Below are positions 20,547 to 22,041 of a stretch of DNA of 22,041 nucleotides, piece by piece. The notes under the pieces are model-generated. The model saw only the letters and a program-made list of their open reading frames with translations. It ran no database searches and was not told where the DNA came from. A program made the position numbers and the translations under genes. Each line of letters begins with the position of its first letter. Positions within the stretch are counted from its first letter, which is position 1. This DNA comes from Chara braunii. Taxonomy: Eukaryota > Streptophyta > Charophyceae > Charales > Characeae. Where the stretch lies: the NCBI GenBank assembly GCA_003427395.1, contig BFEA01000017.1, positions 2,486,744-2,508,784 on the forward strand. The letters run 5' to 3'.

Positions 20547-20615
20547 ATGGGGATTGAACCCACGACCTCCTCAATGCCACTTGCGTGCCTTACCAACTGA
20601 GTTAGGCCGCTGGAT
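20547..20615 (-). repeat. tRNA-derived SINE-like head, copy 2
   Basis: 69 bases differing from the copy at 20021-20089 at six positions and in the same orientation. Box A (TAACTCAGTTGG) and box B (GGTTCAATCCC) are intact. GCGGCC near the 5' end can pair partly with GGCC beyond the T-arm, so its acceptor-like stem is better than in copy 1, but the anticodon stem is still poor. The flanks of the two copies do not match beyond this block. Confidence 0.65.
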
Positions 20616-20619
20616 TTTT

Positions 20620-21000
20620 CTTTTCTTTTTGGCTACTGCAGCGGTCGTTTTTCCCCCTTTTTTTTTTCGTTCCGTCGCTTTCGGCGCCGCTTTTCCCTTT
20701 TTAACGGCTGCAGCGGCCGTTATCCCCCCTTTTTTTTTCGTTTGGTCAGTTCCGATGCAGGCAATCCGTCGCGTCCCTTTTTTTTTCCTGGGTCATTTCC
20801 GGTGCAGGCAGTCTATCGCATTCCCGCTGCTCGCTTCGTTTTTTTTTTTCGCTTTCCTGCCCGCTTATTTATTTTTTTGCTTTCCCACTTTCTTTTCTTT
20901 TTTTTCGTTTTTGTCGCGCTGTCACTTTTTTCTGCTCGCGTCACCGACAACTTTTTTCGTTTTTGTTGCGATCCCACTTTTCCTACTCGTGTTAGCGGCA
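20620..21000. other. T-rich degenerate repeat region
   Basis: T-runs alternate with short GC blocks such as GCAGCGGCCGTT. TAACGGC (20702-20708) pairs with GCCGTTA (20716-20722). Plus ORFs are Phe/Leu/Ser-rich artefacts. Confidence 0.45.
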
Positions 21001-21031
21001 AAAGGCATCAGGGCAGCGCAGGGAGCCGCAA

Positions 21032-21420
21032 CAGCAACCATCCACACCCACGCACCCATGCACCCACGCCCATGCAGACGCTCACGCCCACCGTCACATT
21101 TTTTCTTTTTTTTTCATTTCGTCGCTTTCCCCTTCTCGGTCGGTGCAATGGCCATCGTCGCCCGCCGCAGCAGCAACCATCCAGACCCACACACCCACTC
21201 CCACGATCACATTTCCTTCTTTTTTTGTTTTTTCGTTCCCTTGCTTTCCGCGTCGCTTTCCCCTTTTCGGCCGCCTTCCCCCGCGGCAGCAGCAACCATC
21301 CAGACCCACACACCCACGCCCACGGCCACATTTCCCACTGTTTTTCCTTTTTTTTTTTTTCATTCCCTCGCTTTTGGCACTGTTTTCCCCTTTCTGGCAG
21401 CTGCAGCGGCCGTCGTTCAT
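21032..21420. repeat. Diffuse 119-139 bp repeat, three copies
   Basis: CAGCAACCATCCA followed by a CCCACACACCCACGCC-type stretch, CACATTT, a T-run and CGCTTT recurs from 21032, 21171 and 21290. The spacing is uneven because T-run lengths vary. Confidence 0.7.
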
Positions 21421-21542
21421 GCTTCGCGTCTTTTTTTTTTTCGTTTCATAAGTTCCGGTGCAGGCATCCCGTCACATTTCCGCTGCTTGCGTCGCGCTAC
21501 CATTTTCCATTTTTTTTTCTGTTTGATCAGTTCAGCACTTTT

Positions 21543-22041
21543 TGACCGAGCCACTCCAAGCACATATACCGACCGAGCCATTCCAAACACCTACCGACCG
21601 AGCCACTCGAAGCACCTGCCGACCGAGCCACTCCAAGCACCTCCCCATCGAGCCACTCCAAATTCTTACCGATCGAGCCACTCCAAGCACCTATACCAAC
21701 TGGGCCACTCCGAGCACCTACCCACCAATTCACTTCAACCACCTTCCGACCGAGCCACTCCAAGCATCTACCGGTCGAGCCACTCCAAGCACCTATTCCG
21801 GCCGAGCCACTTCAAGCACCTATACCGAGCGAGTCACTCCAAGCACCTATACCGACCAAGCCACTCCAAGCACATGTACCGACCGAGTCTTTCCATGCAC
21901 CTACCGACGAGCCAATCCAAGCACCTACTAACCTTGCCAGACCAACCACCTCCCAAGCGAGCCACTCCAAGTTCCTACCGACCGAGCCACTCCAAGCACC
22001 TACATCGACAAGGCTACTCCAAGCACCTATACCAACAGAGC
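21543..22041. repeat. 24-25 bp minisatellite running off the window
   Basis: About 20 copies of a unit close to CGAGCCACTCCAAGCACCTA plus CCGAC, some with an extra TA. The array continues past the last base. The plus and minus ORFs across it are by-products of the repeat. Confidence 0.9.

Noticed and set aside
20021-20615. Functional tRNA-Ala genes (anticodon GGC)
   Set aside because: The T-arm is good, but the anticodon and acceptor stems do not pair.
20742-21545. 267-codon plus ORF
   Set aside because: Built from T-runs (Phe) and a diffuse repeat; no domain, and frame length is what T-rich DNA gives.
21542-21931. 129-codon plus ORF of Thr/Pro/Ser repeats
   Set aside because: It follows the 24-25 bp minisatellite with irregular units, so the frame drifts; no independent coding evidence.

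Overview
The window looks like repeat-dominated nuclear DNA from a eukaryote with a large genome. Evidence for this is the dense microsatellites and minisatellites, a decayed Ty3/gypsy-type gag-protease, tRNA-derived SINE-like heads, long non-coding stretches, and two scaffold N positions. The style of the gag-protease makes me suspect a charophyte-type streptophyte alga such as Chara. That is recollection of a style and not a verified match. No intact ordinary host gene, rRNA gene or functional tRNA was found.

Layout. 1-440: microsatellites (TTTA, GT, CAAT) around a G/C hairpin. 440-2468: no gene; GC hairpins, an AT-rich ATCATA-type satellite and a 43-bp direct repeat. 2469-5240 (minus): a gag-protease pseudogene in one reading frame, broken by four stop codons and no obvious frameshift, with a CCHC zinc knuckle and a retropepsin-like domain. 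A TATAAAG box lies about 95 bp upstream of its ATG. 5705-9368 (minus): four consecutive decayed ORFs of 252-272 codons that resemble each other, here called units A, B, C and D in reading order. They are paralogues of a family I do not recognise, with a recurring GPFxG motif and a C-terminal YVDD-type block. They sit head to tail directly upstream of gag and on the same strand.

9369-12180: no gene. 12182-12370: purine tract. 12470-15050: an 81-95 bp minisatellite of about 30 units. 15087-15600: a different 91-bp repeat. 15600-15870: GAA/GGA tract. 16318-19070: non-coding DNA unusually rich in short perfect inverted repeats, including a block duplicated at an offset of about 1.4 kb and a 162-bp tandem duplication. 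19148-19251: a 26-bp repeat. 20021-20089 and 20547-20615: two tRNA-derived heads. 21030-21420: a diffuse repeat. 21543-22041: a 24-25 bp minisatellite running off the end.

The most interesting items are the four-member ORF family, the in-frame TGA codons at positions where a sister copy has Trp, and the hairpin array at 16.3-19.1 kb. The single N at 16859, flanked by identical 58-bp copies, is probably an assembly artefact.
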